DNA of 64,000 nucleotides from Chinchilla lanigera (GCF_000276665.1 NW_004955402.1:8442466-8506465), one strand, 5' to 3'; positions 12,482 through 24,139 are shown, counted from the stretch's first letter. Program-made: numbers and translations. The notes: generated by a model from the letters alone, not told the origin.

Positions 12482-12669
12482 AAATATATGGCAATAGAGC
12501 CAGGTGTGGTGGCGCACTCCTGTAATCCCAGCACTTGGGGGGCTGAGGCAGGAGGATTGTTGTGAGTTCGAGGTCAGCCTGGGCTACAAAATGAGCTCAA
12601 GGCCAGGCTGAACTGCATAGTGAGAACCTGTCTCAAAAAAAAAAAAGAAAAAAAAAATATATGGCCATA
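12482..12669 (+). mobile_element. B1 SINE with target-site duplication
   Basis: A 7SL-derived B1 starts at about 12497 with GCCAGGTGTGGTGGCGCACT and ends in an A-rich tail at about 12654. It contains the internal duplication CAGCCTGGGCTACA / CAGGCTGAACTGCATAGTGAG typical of B1. It is flanked by 15-bp direct repeats AAATATATGGC(A/C)ATA at 12482-12496 and 12655-12669 with one mismatch, so it is a complete L1-mobilised insertion. Confidence 0.95.
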
Positions 12670-12699
12670 ATGTATTTCAACTAATGTACAATAAGGTGA

Positions 12700-12810
12700 T
12701 GGATATATACATATGTATATATATATATACTTTTACATCATCATTAACAATAACTTTTCATTCTTCATATCTATATATATGCCACGATATTAATATATAT
12801 ATTTACATTG
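12700..12810. repeat. TA-rich microsatellite
   Basis: Runs of TATATA (12703-12729, 12770-12803) make up an imperfect (TA)n tract just beyond the B1. The 73-codon frame across it is low-complexity and not a gene. Confidence 0.85.
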
Positions 12811-14160
12811 TTAGTATGCTAAGAGAATATTCAAATTTTCATTTGTGCTGTTATATTTTAAAGTACATAAATAAAATTATTTTAAATGATAGTAAGGTCA
12901 AATAAGAGATTGAAAAGAGATGAACATGAACTTTGGAAATACTGTTAAATTCTTTGAATACTCAGTCCAGCCCCTAATTAAATACAGAAAGAAGTCATAA
13001 TTTTATATTTTATCCTCTCAATTTATTTGGAAGGCCTAATATCTCAAAATCATAATCAGTTATAAGTAAGCTGAATAAGTAAAATTACCAACAGTGAAAC
13101 ATCAGCAATATAAATAGCTAAATACATACTTTGAAAATAAATTTCCTTGTACCTTTAATTAGATCTAGCCAATTAAGAAAATATCTAGAAATGAATGTTG
13201 CATGTAATAGTCAATAAAGAGCCGATTCTTTACATCTGAATTGCCTTGGTTCTGTGTTTCCTATTGAAAGATGACCTTATTTTTTATGCATTTTAATTTG
13301 AGTTTAAGATGCTATTGATAATTTACTAGAAATAACTCTTAAAATGATTAATTATTTTACTCAATGTTTTCACAATATTCTGTTACTCTGTGTCTGCTTT
13401 TAGTTACTTCAAATTTATATAAATGGTAAGAGAAAAATTAAAAGTAAATATGGTATGTGTCATTTTCTTTTACATACATGTGAGAAGAAATTCGAAGTCC
13501 ATATTGCTGGTGTCAGTTTAAGACAAGAAGCTGACATGGTAGCAAGTCTCCCTGAAACAGTGTACCTGAAGCTGATGCCACCCAGCTAAAGAATTTTTTG
13601 GTCTAAGTGTCAGTCTGAAGAAAAACTATTTTCCCTCTGCTTACTGATACACTAAATTCTATATACTTTTATATAAACTTCAACAAGGCTATGTCTATTT
13701 TAAAACTAATTTTAAAATCATTGATGTCCTCCAAACTTTAAAGGTTTAAGTTTCAGGTATACCAGTCCTAGAAAGGTAATACTTTCATGTTCAAAAGTCT
13801 CGTGCTAGAGTGAACTGTAAGAATATAAGCAATGAGCAGCATTCACCAAAATATAATTTGTTTTGTTAATAAACCACTTACGTTTATGAAATAAGTTCTT
13901 GGAATAGTGTAAATTTTCTATTACTATCTGGGGATTTGGGATAAAATATTGCAGTTTATAGCTACATCAATGTTTAAGTATGGTTTATTCGCTTGTTTGT
14001 GGTTTTTCTTAAGTTTGACCAGTTGCATCACTTACAAGTAGAAATATATTTATTTTCCTTTTATTTTTTACCATCCTATTCTCATTTTATTTCATTGCAA
14101 ATTCTTTGAACATCAGGTCCACATTAATGGCAATAGTGGATATTTTTCATTGTTTCTGAC
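12810..14160. other. AT-rich sequence, no gene recognised
   Basis: No coding potential and no repeat I can name. Composition and lack of obvious decay signatures leave single-copy intronic or intergenic DNA as the default reading. Confidence 0.4.
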
Positions 14161-14389
14161 TTTATTGGCAACCAAAATTAGTGCTTTAGAATACAAGGTG
14201 TGATGCATCAGGGTTGGTGTGATATTTGTGTCTCTCACCTAAATTACCTAGTTCCGCACTATAGGGCTGCAGATGGAGAATCAGAGTGGTAGGAATGCCG
14301 AGGAGATTTCCTAGAGTCGTTGACATCTTATATTACATAAGGTGATCAAAAGATACAGTGAAGAATTAAATTTATAGTAAGGGTAACAC

Positions 14390-14520
14390 TGCCAAGAATG
14401 ATAGGATAAGAGTGTTTGGAGTGAGGGGGAATATTTTGAGGGCAATTAATAGCAATGTGCCTTTCACTGTAATAAATTTTTAAATTGCATTCACCTTGTG
14501 TTTTGATCACCCTGCATCCA
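14390..14520 (+). repeat. Unnamed dispersed repeat, copy 1
   Basis: AATGATAGGATAA near 14398, GGAATATTTTGAGGG near 14430 and AATAAATTTTTAAATT near 14472 recur in the same order at 63177-63320. I do not recognise the family. The other copy lies within a Tigger-like element, so it may be an internal segment of such a transposon or a separate insertion. Confidence 0.65.
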
Positions 14521-14554
14521 TCAAATATTTAAAACAACTTCTGTCAAATAACAA

Positions 14555-14757
14555 CACTACAATGTGTCCTTATCTACCTGATTCACTGACTCTGCCACTG
14601 TGAAGCTTCTGATTTTCCCCAAAGTCAAACTGACCATGAGTGGGAAAACTTTTGAATCGATTCAAGACATCCAGGCAGCCAGGACAGCACAAGTAAAGAT
14701 ACTTGGGAAGAGATTTTCCAGAATTGCTTCAGAAAGGAGCAAGGATGATGCAGTAAG
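14555..14757 (+). pseudogene. mariner-type transposase fossil, C-terminal part
   Basis: The frame beginning at 14600 reads FPKVKLTMSGKTFESIQDIQ (from residue 6), which fits the C-terminal region of Tc1/mariner transposases just after the last catalytic aspartate. The DNA before it still suggests the preceding YSPDL-like stretch, but out of frame. After about 55 codons it loses similarity and reads into unrelated sequence. It is a dead fragment, and no terminal repeats were identified. Confidence 0.6.
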
Positions 14758-14799
14758 TGACTTCAGAAATGTAGCATTTATATCTTTTCATGTTAAGAT

Positions 14800-15012
14800 T
14801 TTCTTTGTTTTGGTTTTTGTTGCAGTTTTGCAATACTGAAGACTGAACCTGGGGCCTTCCCACTGAGCTCCATTTCACAGGGTTTGTATTTGGAGACAGG
14901 GTCTCACTAAATTTTCTAAACTGCTGAGGCAAGACTTAGCTCAAATGAGATCCTCTTGTCTCAGCCTCCCAGAATTCTGGGATTATAGGCATGTGCGACT
15001 ACATCCAGCTTC
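14800..15012 (-). mobile_element. B4 SINE (ID-B1 fusion), antisense
   Basis: In plus orientation there is an ID-like part (GACTGAACCTGGGGCCTTCC, 14842-14861) followed by a B1-like part (GAGACAGGGTCTCACTAAAT at 14893, CAGCCTCCCAGAATTCTGGG at 14963), which is B4 organisation reversed. The T-rich left side marks the original A-tail. Confidence 0.85.
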
Positions 15013-15269
15013 CAAAATATTCTGAATTTGTCAGACTGGTCATCAAGAAGTGTGTTTTCAAAGTGCAATATTTTTAATGGAAAAAAGTAAAACAAATTAC
15101 ATAACAAATAGGAGAAAAACAATAGGTAATACACTGAGTATTGTTATCTTTAAAGCAGTTAACCAGCATAAAAGATGTGGATTTTAAAAATTCTCCACAT
15201 GATATTAGCACAAACCTTTCTTTTCAATTAACTAAGAGAACTAGTAGTGTAACTATCATGTATTTTGTT

Positions 15270-16780
15270 TTCTTCCTTTTCCTTCCTTTCTCCTTTCCCC
15301 CATCTTAGTTCTTTTTCCATTTGAACAGTTTCTTCCCATTTCACAATGTCTATTGTGCATTTTGGACTTCATTTACTCTTTCAGTTTCTCACACCAGGGA
15401 GACAATATGATGCTTAACCATGTGGGTCTGATTTATTTCACTAATTAGTATGGCTGCATCCATTTACCTATAAAAGTTATGGTTGAGTAGTATTCCACAA
15501 TATAAAAAGAGCACATCATTTTTATCCATTCCTCCATTGATGGGCATTTGGGTTGTTTCCAAGATTTAGCTATAACAAATTGTGCTGCTATAAACATGGG
15601 TGCACATATATCACTGTGGTACAATGTTTTTAATTCTTCTGGGAAGATACTCAGAAGGGGAATAGCTGGGTTGAGTGGGATCTCTAATCTTAGTTTTTTG
15701 AGGGATCTCCAGACTGATTTCCACAGTGGTTGCACCAGTCTACACTCTCACCAACAATGGAGAAGGGTTCCTTTTCCCTCATAGCCCTTCCTGCATTTGT
15801 TATTGGTTGATTTCTTTATGACAGCCATTCTTTCTGGAGTTACATGGAATCTCAGTATTATTTTAATTTGCATGTCTTGAATAATCCATGATGTTGAACA
15901 TTTTTTTTCACATATTTTCCATTTGTATTTCTTCATCCAAGAAGTGCATATTCATTTCAGATGCCCAATTTTGGATTGGGTCTTTGAATTTGGGGGGCTT
16001 GATTCTTTCTTTATATGTTCTAGATAGAAGTTCTTTTACTGAGGGACAACTGGCTAAATTTTTTCCCATTCTGTGGGTTTTCTTTTCACTCTGTTGGCGA
16101 TTTATTTTGATGTGCAAAAGCTTTTTAATAAGATGAGATCCCAGTTGTTAATTCTTTGAATTATTTCCTGTGCAGTCTGGGTTTTGTTCATGAAGCCTTT
16201 GCCTACATCTATATTTTCAAGACTTCTACTTACTTTCTCTTCCAGTAGATTTAGTGCTTCTGTTTTAATATTTAGATCTGTGATCCATTTTGATTTTAGT
16301 TTAGTGCGTGGTGATAGACATGGGTCTAGTTTCAGTCTTCAGCATATGGAAAGCCAGTTTTTCCAGCACCGTTTATTAAAGAGGCTATCTTTCTTCCAGT
16401 GAACATGTTGGCCTCTTTGTCAAAGATAAAGTAGCTAAGTGTGTATGGATTTGTATCTGCATCTTCTAATCTGTTGCACTGATCCTAAGGTTTGTTTTCT
16501 TTTTGCCAGTACCATGCTGATTTTATCAGAGTAGCTTCGTAGTACAACTTCAAGTCAGGGATTGTGATGTCCACTACTTTTGCCTTTGCTGCCTAGAATT
16601 ATCAAAGAGCAATATTTGTAAAAAATTATTATTTTGTTACTGATTTGTAACTTAATCTCATGGGGCCAGAACAGTGTGGTATGCATAATTCTTTGAAAAT
16701 TTTGAGATTTATCACATAGTAGATAGTCTACATTTGTAAATGTTCTATTTAAGCCTACAAAGCATCTCTATTCTCTAATA
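15270..16780 (-). mobile_element. LINE-1 3' half, antisense, ORF2 C-terminus in broken frames
   Basis: This is the best-preserved L1 coding remnant. The minus frame 15735-15445 starts [15 protein letters not shown] and includes an NPAIPLL motif and a CPSMEEWIK motif, all hallmark L1 ORF2 C-terminal features. The upstream part continues in other frames (15936-15748 with KKCSTSWIIQDMQIK and GTLLHCW; 16117-15908 with SRTYKERIKPPKFKDPIQNW), so at least two frameshifts separate the pieces. The pyrimidine-rich 15270-15300 segment is the reversed 3' UTR. Further upstream ORF2 sequence runs to about 16780 with increasing decay. There is no intact reading frame. Confidence 0.9.
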
Positions 16781-18560
16781 ATTGAGTGTGTGGTTTTACA
16801 TCTGTTTTTGCACCTATATTGTTAAGTACAATTTTAATACAAGAACATATAAAATTGTAAGAGGCACATTGAAATATCTCAGAATGCATTCAACCAAATT
16901 CTCTTTTTTGGTTATATTTTCAAACAGCTTTGAGTATAACTTCTATACTATATATATCACCCATGTAAAGTATACAATGTAACAGGCCTTATTTTATTGA
17001 CAGTTATGTACAATCATTCGGTTTTAGTTCTGTCTGAGAAGAAAACAATTGCCCCCATCTAACACTTTATTTCATATAAATAGAATCATAATTTGGAGGC
17101 TCTGTGACTGACCTTTTTTACTTAACATCAGGTTTTCAAGGTTTATCCATGTTGTGTCTCATGTCAGCTCTTCATGACAGAATGGCACTCTATTATATGG
17201 ACATATCAGACTTTTAAAAATCATTCATCAGGGCCGGGGATATAGCGCAGCGGCACAAGCACCTGCCTGGCAGGCGCAGTGTCCTGAGTTTGAAAAACAA
17301 AAACAAAAACAAAAACAAAACAAAAATCATTCATCATCTGAAGGACACTTGGGTGATTTATATGTACCTTTTAGCTATTACAAAAGATGCTCCTGGAAGC
17401 ATTAGTGTCCAATTTGGGGGAAGGATGCCTTTTCTTTTCTCTTAGGTATATACCTAGGAGTGAAATTGTAATTCAGGTGCAACTTTATGTTTAAGCATTT
17501 GATAAACTGCTGAGTTGTATATTATCACAGCTGTCCCATTTTATATTTCCGCCATCTGCTTAGAATGATTTCTACTTTCCCATATCTTCTTCAACATTTG
17601 TTATAATGTGAACCTTTCTGTCTACTGTTGAGTGTCAGTTGGAATTTTATTTCAGTTAGATTTACATTTGCCTGATGATTAGTGATATTAAGCATTTTTT
17701 TGTGCTTATTTGCTATTTGTATAACTTTTTGGGAGAAATGTCTTTCAGATCATTTATATGTTTTAAAAATTCAATTATATTTTCATTATTATTACAATAG
17801 TTCTTTGTAGAGTCTAAGTCCTTTATATACATAATTTTCCATTTTTTTCTCACACTCTGGATTGTTATTTCACCTTCTAATTATACCTTTTGAAGAATAA
17901 ATTTTTAAATTTTTTACAAAATTCAACTTATTTTTCCCTTATTTCTCAGACTTTTGGTGTCACTCTAAGAAGCCTTTACCAAATCCCCAATCATGAAGAT
18001 TTACCTGTATGCTTTTTGTCCAAGAGTTTTACAGCTTTTACTCTTATATTTGGGTCTGTGGTCCATTTAAATTCATTGTTGTGCACAGTACTAGATAAGA
18101 GTCCAACTTCATTCTTTTTCTCATGCTAACACATGAGGTTATCCTGGTAAATGTACCCAGTTTTTAAACTTTTATAGCTTTTTCCTTTGGACTGAATTGC
18201 TTATTCATATAGTTGTCTTATCTATCCTTATAACCCTATCTGTTAGTACAGAACATATTATTTATGCAAATATGGTGATTTAGACTTTCTTAAATATTTC
18301 ATATTTATCTGCTATATCTTTTTTCATTCAAATTCAGCTTTTCAGTGTCTTTGTATTTCAGTGGTGTCCCTTTAAAATGTGATATTATTGGATTTTATTT
18401 TCAGTAAAATAAACATCCCTCTTTTCATTTGTGAATTTAGTCCATTTATATTTATTGACTATAACTATGTTTGAACTTGATTATATTGCCTTCCTTAGCA
18501 CTCTTCTTTATGTCCTACTCTTTTTATACTTCTCATTTACACTTTCTTGCTTTTTTTCAG
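16780..18560 (-). mobile_element. Older LINE-1 (L1ME-like), antisense, interrupted by an ID
   Basis: The plus strand reads as reversed L1 3' UTR (16830-17060) and then ORF2: TTTATCCATGTTGTGTCTCATG near 17142, TATACCTAGGAGTGAAATTG (17449-17468) and TTTGCTATTTGTATA near 17709. The reversed ORF2 texture continues to about 18480. The ID at 17231-17321 splits it. It is degraded throughout. Confidence 0.75.
17216..17336 (+). mobile_element. ID SINE with perfect 15-bp target-site duplication
   Basis: The body (17231-17321) starts GGGCCGGGGATATAGCGCAG and ends in a (CAAAAA)n-type tail. AAAAATCATTCATCA flanks it exactly at 17216-17230 and 17322-17336. Compared with the ID at 48891, about 16 bp around the second promoter half (the GTTCCCGGTACCGG part) is missing before the tail. 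It inserted into an antisense L1. Confidence 0.95.
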
Positions 18561-18634
18561 AGTCAGTGCATGATTGTTGTTTGAGTTTTTGTTGACATTT
18601 TTAATTTAAATTTTATGTTTTGTTATTACATGAA

Positions 18635-19305
18635 AGTCTCCCACTTACAAATGAATTCCATTCTGGGAGAATGGTCGAAAGTCAGACTTGTTCGTAAGTC
18701 CGACAAACTGAATCTTAGTTGAAAAATGCACCCTGTCCACCCTGTTTTTTCTTCGAGTCTTTGCACAGGCTTTTAGCTTTTTCTTAAATAAGCATTAAAC
18801 TGAGTGGGACTCGACACTGATGCTCCTCCTGCATCCACGCTGAGAGGTCTCGCCATCCACTCTGTCACTGCACCATGCTTTTTGGGTATTATTGTTGCCT
18901 TCATTGACATAGCAGACTTCACAGGTCCCATGCTCTTGTCCTTGTTCTATAGAATTGTGCCAGTGGTTGAAAGATTCATGCTATAAGAGTGAGTGATGTC
19001 TACCATCTTTTCAACTGGCTCAAATCTCTCAAGAATTTTCACTTTTGTTTCCATGGTTGTTGCTTTGCCCTTCCTAGCATTCGCTCCCACGTCACCACTG
19101 CTTTTCCTCTTGCTTCTGGACATACTGGGCTCTGCCTGAGCACTGTGCTGCTACAAACTATTGCACTGCACAGTCAGCACACAGCAGCACAGTGTCTGGC
19201 AGACATATAAGCTATTTCTTCTTGCTCACGTCTAATGTGAGGTCCGTCACATCTGTGAAAGTTCACAAACCAAATGTTCCTAAGTTGAGAACATACTGCA
19301 TTACT
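18635..19305 (-). mobile_element. Tigger-like (pogo) DNA transposon with transposase N-terminus fossil
   Basis: The ends are related inverted repeats built on GTTCGTAAGTCCGAC (18690-18704) and, reversed, TCTCAACTTAGGAACATTTG (right end). The minus strand from an ATG at 19123 reads MSRSKRKSSGDVGANARKGK and then a segment like KVKILERFE, the pattern of the helix-turn-helix N-terminus of pogo/Tigger transposases. It stops after about 60 codons, so the copy is internally deleted and inactive. Confidence 0.75.
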
Positions 19306-19485
19306 GTCATTCTGTCAATTGATTTTCTTGGGTCATGGAAACAGGATCTATGTATCTCCTTTACTAGAACATCAGAGCGTGGAACAATGCCTGTTACTTA
19401 CAAATTTCTATATTTACTGACAGAGTTGGACCCAGAAATCACTTTACTAAGTTAGTGAATTGTTTCTATTTCTGTCTAATAAAAA

Positions 19486-19547
19486 TAAAGGAAGGAAGGG
19501 AGGAAAGAAATGAGGGAGAGGGGGAGGGAAGAAAGAAGGAAGGAATA
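19486..19547. repeat. GGAA/GA-rich simple repeat
   Basis: A purine tract of GGAAGGAAGGGAGGAAAG type, a decayed (GGAA)n microsatellite. Confidence 0.9.
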
Positions 19548-20079
19548 TATCCATTCCTTTAGCATTTGTGAATTAGTTTTTCAGCATTTCACAGAAGCTT
19601 TAAAAACGCAAGATGATGAAGGAAATAATCATGATGTATTTATTTCATCCAGCCCTTTATACATGTGAAGATACTGAACTATAGTAGGAATTTGCAAACC
19701 TTTTAAAATCACATGGCAAATGCTGAGATTGCTCCCAATTTATACCAGAAAAATTCAGTATTACTTTTTCTTTTTGACTAACTGAAATGTTCATTTTTTA
19801 TTTAGAAATCAAATGAAAATAAGCCAAGGCCTCTTATGACAGCAACGGGTGATCTTCCCTGTGTGATCCTTGGCGACTCTCACTCTCAAAGTGTGGTGGT
19901 ACTGAGATTTACATGACTTGAGTCCGAGTGCTCACCATGACAATCAGGTTCAGCATTTCCCAAAGAGAAGGGCCAATGTGTCTCTACAATAAACAAATAA
20001 ATAAGTAAATCAGTCAGTCACCTCCCATATATTTTTTCTTTGTGCCCTCCTGACCTCATTAAAGTTGCATACTGATCTA

Positions 20080-20330
20080 GTCGCTTGCTGTCGTTAATAG
20101 CTCCACAGAGGAACAGTCGTTGCTGGAGTGTGAATAGCATGATCCATTTTCTCTGATTATTGTTTTGCAATGTTGCTAATTAGACAGCTCCTGCTGAACA
20201 TGGGCTCATTGTTTTGTGTCATTGTTTTGGGGAAAGGAATGTCAAAGGAGCAGCAAAGTCACTTACAAACAATCCTGTAATGGCTAGGGTGGCGGCTGAG
20301 TTTTTCTCCGCGTGCTGACAGGACACCTAA
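20080..20330. promoter_or_regulatory. Candidate regulatory block with three ATTGTTTTG motifs
   Basis: Within apparently single-copy DNA the 9-mer ATTGTTTTG occurs at 20159-20167, 20208-20216 and 20221-20229. ATTGTT is the core that SOX-family HMG proteins prefer. A GCTAATTAGAC homeodomain-type site sits between the first two (20175-20185). The regulatory reading is inference from motif clustering and non-repeat texture. No gene is visible nearby. Confidence 0.35.
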
Positions 20331-20349
20331 ATTGAAATGGAAAGTCTCA

Positions 20350-20470
20350 CTGCCTGAGTCCTATCAGATACCTACTCATCTTTCAAGACTCAAACAAGAA
20401 TGACACCACTCCCACCCCAAACAAGAACATACGCATTTCTCCTTTGTGTTCTAAGTACATGTCAGTAGAG
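20350..20470 (+). mobile_element. L2 LINE 3' fragment
   Basis: CTACTCATCTTTCAAGACTC (20372-20391), then a pyrimidine-rich stretch and a decayed GTGTTCTAAGTAC, fits the L2 3' end in sense orientation. Confidence 0.55.
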
Positions 20471-20484
20471 CGCTCTTCCTCCCC

Positions 20485-20572
20485 TCTCCATATATATTGT
20501 ATCTAATATATATATTATAATATATATGTTATATATCTATATCTAGACATATCTATAATATAGATATAAGCT
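20485..20572. repeat. TA-rich microsatellite
   Basis: An imperfect (TA)n/(ATATCT)n tract of about 85 bp lying between two L2-like pieces. Confidence 0.9.
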
Positions 20573-20689
20573 TATACCTTAGATATGCTTCCAGAACTCA
20601 CATCTGTATATTTGTTTATATGTTTGTAATTCTCTTCTAGACTCTGCCTCCAATTGCTTTTAGGGGGAAAAAAAAAATCTACCATTGCC

Positions 20690-21125
20690 TGTGAGGTCTT
20701 GTATACTTGGGCCCCTGCCTCCCTTTCTAGTCTCTGTTGCATTCTCCTCAGCCAAACTATTATGCTTCTCAAATGTGTCATTTGTTTTTTACTGGTGGTC
20801 AAACAATTATATCGACTCTACTGTACTCCCTTCATCTTCCTTCTGAGCCCTCATGAGTACCTCTTTATCATAGACAGAGTAAGATTACTCTGTCAGAGAA
20901 ACATTTGCCACACCTCACCCCCTTTACAAAAGATGAAGTCTCCATGACATCACTAGCTGGTCTCCATGACATCATTAGCTGCTCTCCAAGCCTGTTTAGC
21001 ATCTGGTACCTGCTGGATCCTGAGTTCCAGGAGAACATGTCTGTTTTTTGCACCGCTCTGTCCCCAGTGATCTCAGTGCCTGACCCGTTGTGACCCTTTG
21101 TATCTTTGTTAAATGAGTGGATAAC
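20690..21125 (+). mobile_element. L2 LINE 3' end
   Basis: CATGTCTGTTTTTTGCACCG (21035-21054), CTGTCCCCAGTGATCTCAGT (21058-21077), TGCCTGACC and GTTAAATGAGTGGAT reproduce the order of the L2 3' terminus. A short internal direct repeat (CTCCATGACATCA(C/T)TAGCTG at 20939 and 20961) is embedded. It is an old copy with no reading frame. Confidence 0.65.
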
Positions 21126-21423
21126 CGCAGCACATTTCCTCTCAGTTAGGTTCATTTACTTATTCAAGATACAGCCTTCGTTTCTTTTTTCCAGAGGTGT
21201 TTTGCAGTGTCCCTATCCTCTTTCCTGGCTTGGCTTGTGCCCCCCGTCTTCTGAGTGCCCATTTACATTCTCCCAAGCCTTGCCACACAGAGCATAGCTC
21301 GCAGCCAGGTACACCCTCTGCAGAACTCATGCACAAGGAATGTGTTTTTTTCTCCATTATATAGCCAGAGAAAAAGTAAAGCGTCACACCTGAGCATAAT
21401 GTAGATGTCCCAAAGTACTGATG

Positions 21424-21479
21424 AAGGAGAGCGAGAGAGACAGAGAGAGAGACAGAGAGAGAGTTAGAGAGAGAGAGGC
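21424..21479. repeat. GA microsatellite
   Basis: (GA)n with CAGAGAGAGA interruptions. The minus-strand 113-codon frame over it is a low-complexity artefact. Confidence 0.92.
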
Positions 21480-21519
21480 TGTAATAGATTCCCCTACTCA
21501 ATATTAAAGCTTGCTATAG

Positions 21520-21800
21520 TCATTCATACAACTAAGAAGAAAAGGGGGATGTGATAAATCATGTACATGTACACTAAAGCTGTTACGATCTTTCTGATAA
21601 ATAATGTGCGGAAATAGATTATTTTTTCTTCTTTCCCAGTGCCATTTGCCCAGTTGAGCTACCCGGCGATATTTATCACTCTATGTTTCCTATAAAGCAT
21701 AATTAAAGTATCCTTCAAGAGTTAGATTTGTGAAATTAATCTTTGAGAGCAAATAGCTACCAGTCTTGGTCACCTGGTAACCATCTACTGAATGTAAACA
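21520..21800. other. Apparently single-copy AT-rich block
   Basis: The segment shows no repeat signature and contains TGATAAATCATG, ATTAAAG and AAATTAATC homeodomain/GATA-like cores. It looks like a candidate conserved noncoding element, but conservation cannot be judged from one sequence. Confidence 0.25.
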
Positions 21801-22239
21801 TCACAGCCTGCACTCAACACTTTTCCATCTGATTTGCCAGTGTCTTGGGAAGTCTGCGACTTAGATGACAGTGTTGTCAGGGCACGTGAGAGGCGTGAAC
21901 CCCAGAGTCATTCTTCCTGCCCCTTTGTGCAGCTGGTGCGGCCTTGGCCTCCTCTAGCCATGGTGCTTTCACATTGCTTTAGGTTCCTGGGGTTCTATTC
22001 ATCAAGAGCTGCTGCAGTGCACATATAGTGGCCTCGCTTTCTTTTAGTCCTTAGATCCTGCATGTTTATTTTAGTTTTAAGACTCTTAAGTAATATAAAT
22101 CCTAAAGTAGAATAAAACATATACAAATATATATGGTATTAAACAACTTGCTATTTAATGTATGTTTCCCAGTATTAATCGGTTGGTTGAAGGGTTTTCA
22201 GGGCATTATCAAGCTCGAATTTTTAAATAATTTATTCAA

Positions 22240-22445
22240 TCATTCATTCATTTATTTTTGTGGTGCTGGGGATTGACCCAGGGCTTTACACTGAGCTATA
22301 TCCATAATCCTTTTATATTCTTTTTGTTTTAAGATACTCACACAAACTTACTAAATTGTGCGGGCCCAGCTCAAATTTGCTATCCTCCTGTCTCGGCCTT
22401 CGTGCTGGGAGTACAGACTGAACGCGTCATGCCTGGGTATCTCCC
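22240..22445 (-). mobile_element. B4 SINE, antisense
   Basis: GGTGCTGGGGATTGACCCAG (22262-22281) with ACTGAGCTATATCC is a reversed ID part. TGCTATCCTCCTGTCTCGGC (22378-22397) with GTGCTGGGAGTACAG is the reversed B1 part. The middle is diverged. Confidence 0.85.
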
Positions 22446-22616
22446 TCACTGTTGAGTATTTCATGTAACCCTCTCCAGTCAGTGGCAAAACAGGAGAGCA
22501 CCCTTGCATGGTATGGTCAGTGGTCAAACCCGACACAGGTTAATTCTTTGGTTTTTATGAATGAGGCAGGCATAAGATATGAAAGAACACTTTTAGAAAG
22601 GGAAATTTGCAATTTT

Positions 22617-22664
22617 ACATCACGATTTCTAACTCTGATTTTAAATCACGATTTCTAACTCTTA
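22617..22664. repeat. Short tandem duplication, period 26
   Basis: ATCACGATTTCTAACTCT occurs at 22619 and again at 22645, giving two adjacent copies separated only by GATTTTAA. Confidence 0.85.
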
Positions 22665-23429
22665 ATTTACACAACAACAACAAAAAAATACACTCTTCCT
22701 GAAGGGAAAGAAATTTATGGAGAAACAGCCAGGGAAGCATTAAGAGCAGGCCCCAGGCTAGCACAGAAGGCCTTCGAGACTGCCTGCTTTTTAGTTGGGT
22801 TCCTGGAAGGGCTGAGGCCCTGCTCCTGGACAGCCCCTTCATGAGAACCCGTGGCCCTACTTTGCCTGTGTCCTTACATGCCAGAGGAGAGCTTGCCGGG
22901 AACCTTTCCTCAGATGCTGGCCTGGAGCCTGTGAGAGAGCGTGGGAGCTGGCATCAGATTCTAGGAGGGTGAAGTCACCATTGAATCTGACTGACTGCAT
23001 CTAAAAATGGTGAAAATAAAGTTTACTTCACAGAGAATGAGGTTCAAGATGGAAACTAAACAGGGGAAAACGAAGTTGAAGGTTTGCACAGTGAAACCGA
23101 TCCCACATGAGGTTACATCCACCGAAGTGTTGTAACATTGGAGCCAAGCCCCGTTCTCACGTGTGTGAAGTAAAATCCGTGGGAAATCAGGGCTCCTCCT
23201 GCTAGAAACATTCAGAAAGATGGAAAGAGACTGAATTTGGTCTTGATAAATCACGACAGAGGACGGTAAAAGCACAGCAAAGAAAAGCGAAGTTAGTGAG
23301 TTCGGAGGGAAACCATGAGGATGCAGGTCTCAGAAGTGTGTTAGGTGTGCACGATGTTAGTGTCATTTTGTTTAATTTCGATTTCTTAATTTACAGTTTC
23401 TGAGTTTCCTATATTCTTTTAAACGATTG

Positions 23430-24000
23430 CTTCCACTTACAGGTTATAAAATCATTTTTCTAATTTTCCTTTTAAATTCTTATAGTTTCACTAGTTAAGA
23501 TATTCATTCCATCTGGAATTTATCTCTATATACTGTGGAAGATAAAACTTTCAGGCTATATTTTTCCAGATGGATAGCCAAATATGCCAGCCTTTTTTTA
23601 ATCAATCATTTCCACCACTTTATTAAAATGTCACAGTCATCAGGTATTCAATTTCCATGCCCAAAGCTCCTGCTTTTGTTAATGCCAGACTTTTGAATAA
23701 ACTAGTTTATAGTTATTTTTAAAACCCTGCAATGTGATCCCTTCACTATTTTTTCAAAAATGTTCAATGTTTTCTGCATATTGAATTCTCATGCACAAAC
23801 TTCATTATTTTTCTCTAATATCAAAAAGAAACTTCCCAAATTTCCAGTGCTTTGAATTTGCATTAAATACTACATTAATTTTGGGAAGATATTTTTTAGT
23901 AATATTGATTCTTTCCATCATAAACATTGCAATGTTTGCATTTATTAAAATATTACCTTATACTTCTTCCTGAATTGTTAGTTTTATCTATATATAAATT
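23430..24000 (-). mobile_element. LINE-1 (L1ME-like) ORF2, antisense
   Basis: CATTCCATCTGGAATTTATC, TTTTTCCAGATGGATAGCCA and later TTTGCATTAAATACTACATT-AATTTTGGGAAGAT follow the order of the reversed RT-to-C-terminal section of L1 ORF2. It is heavily decayed. Confidence 0.65.
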
Positions 24001-24139
24001 TAATTTTATTTTATAATTTTGGTCCTAATGTAAATAACGATTTAAATATACAGCAGAATATAATTTGAAAGGAGAGCTTCAGTTTATATGCATTTATGAC
24101 CTGCATTGTTTCTAAATTATGTAATATGTAATTCTTTAA

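Noticed and set aside
15445..16117. Minus-strand frames as a host gene
   Set aside because: The residues are LINE-1 ORF2 C-terminal motifs in broken frames, so they are annotated as part of the L1.
18804..19455. Three consecutive plus-strand frames
   Set aside because: The Tigger-like element lies here and its fossil transposase reads on the minus strand; the plus frames are shadows.
21160..21501. 113-codon minus-strand frame rich in Ser/Leu
   Set aside because: Part of it is the GA microsatellite and the rest has no domain or splice context.
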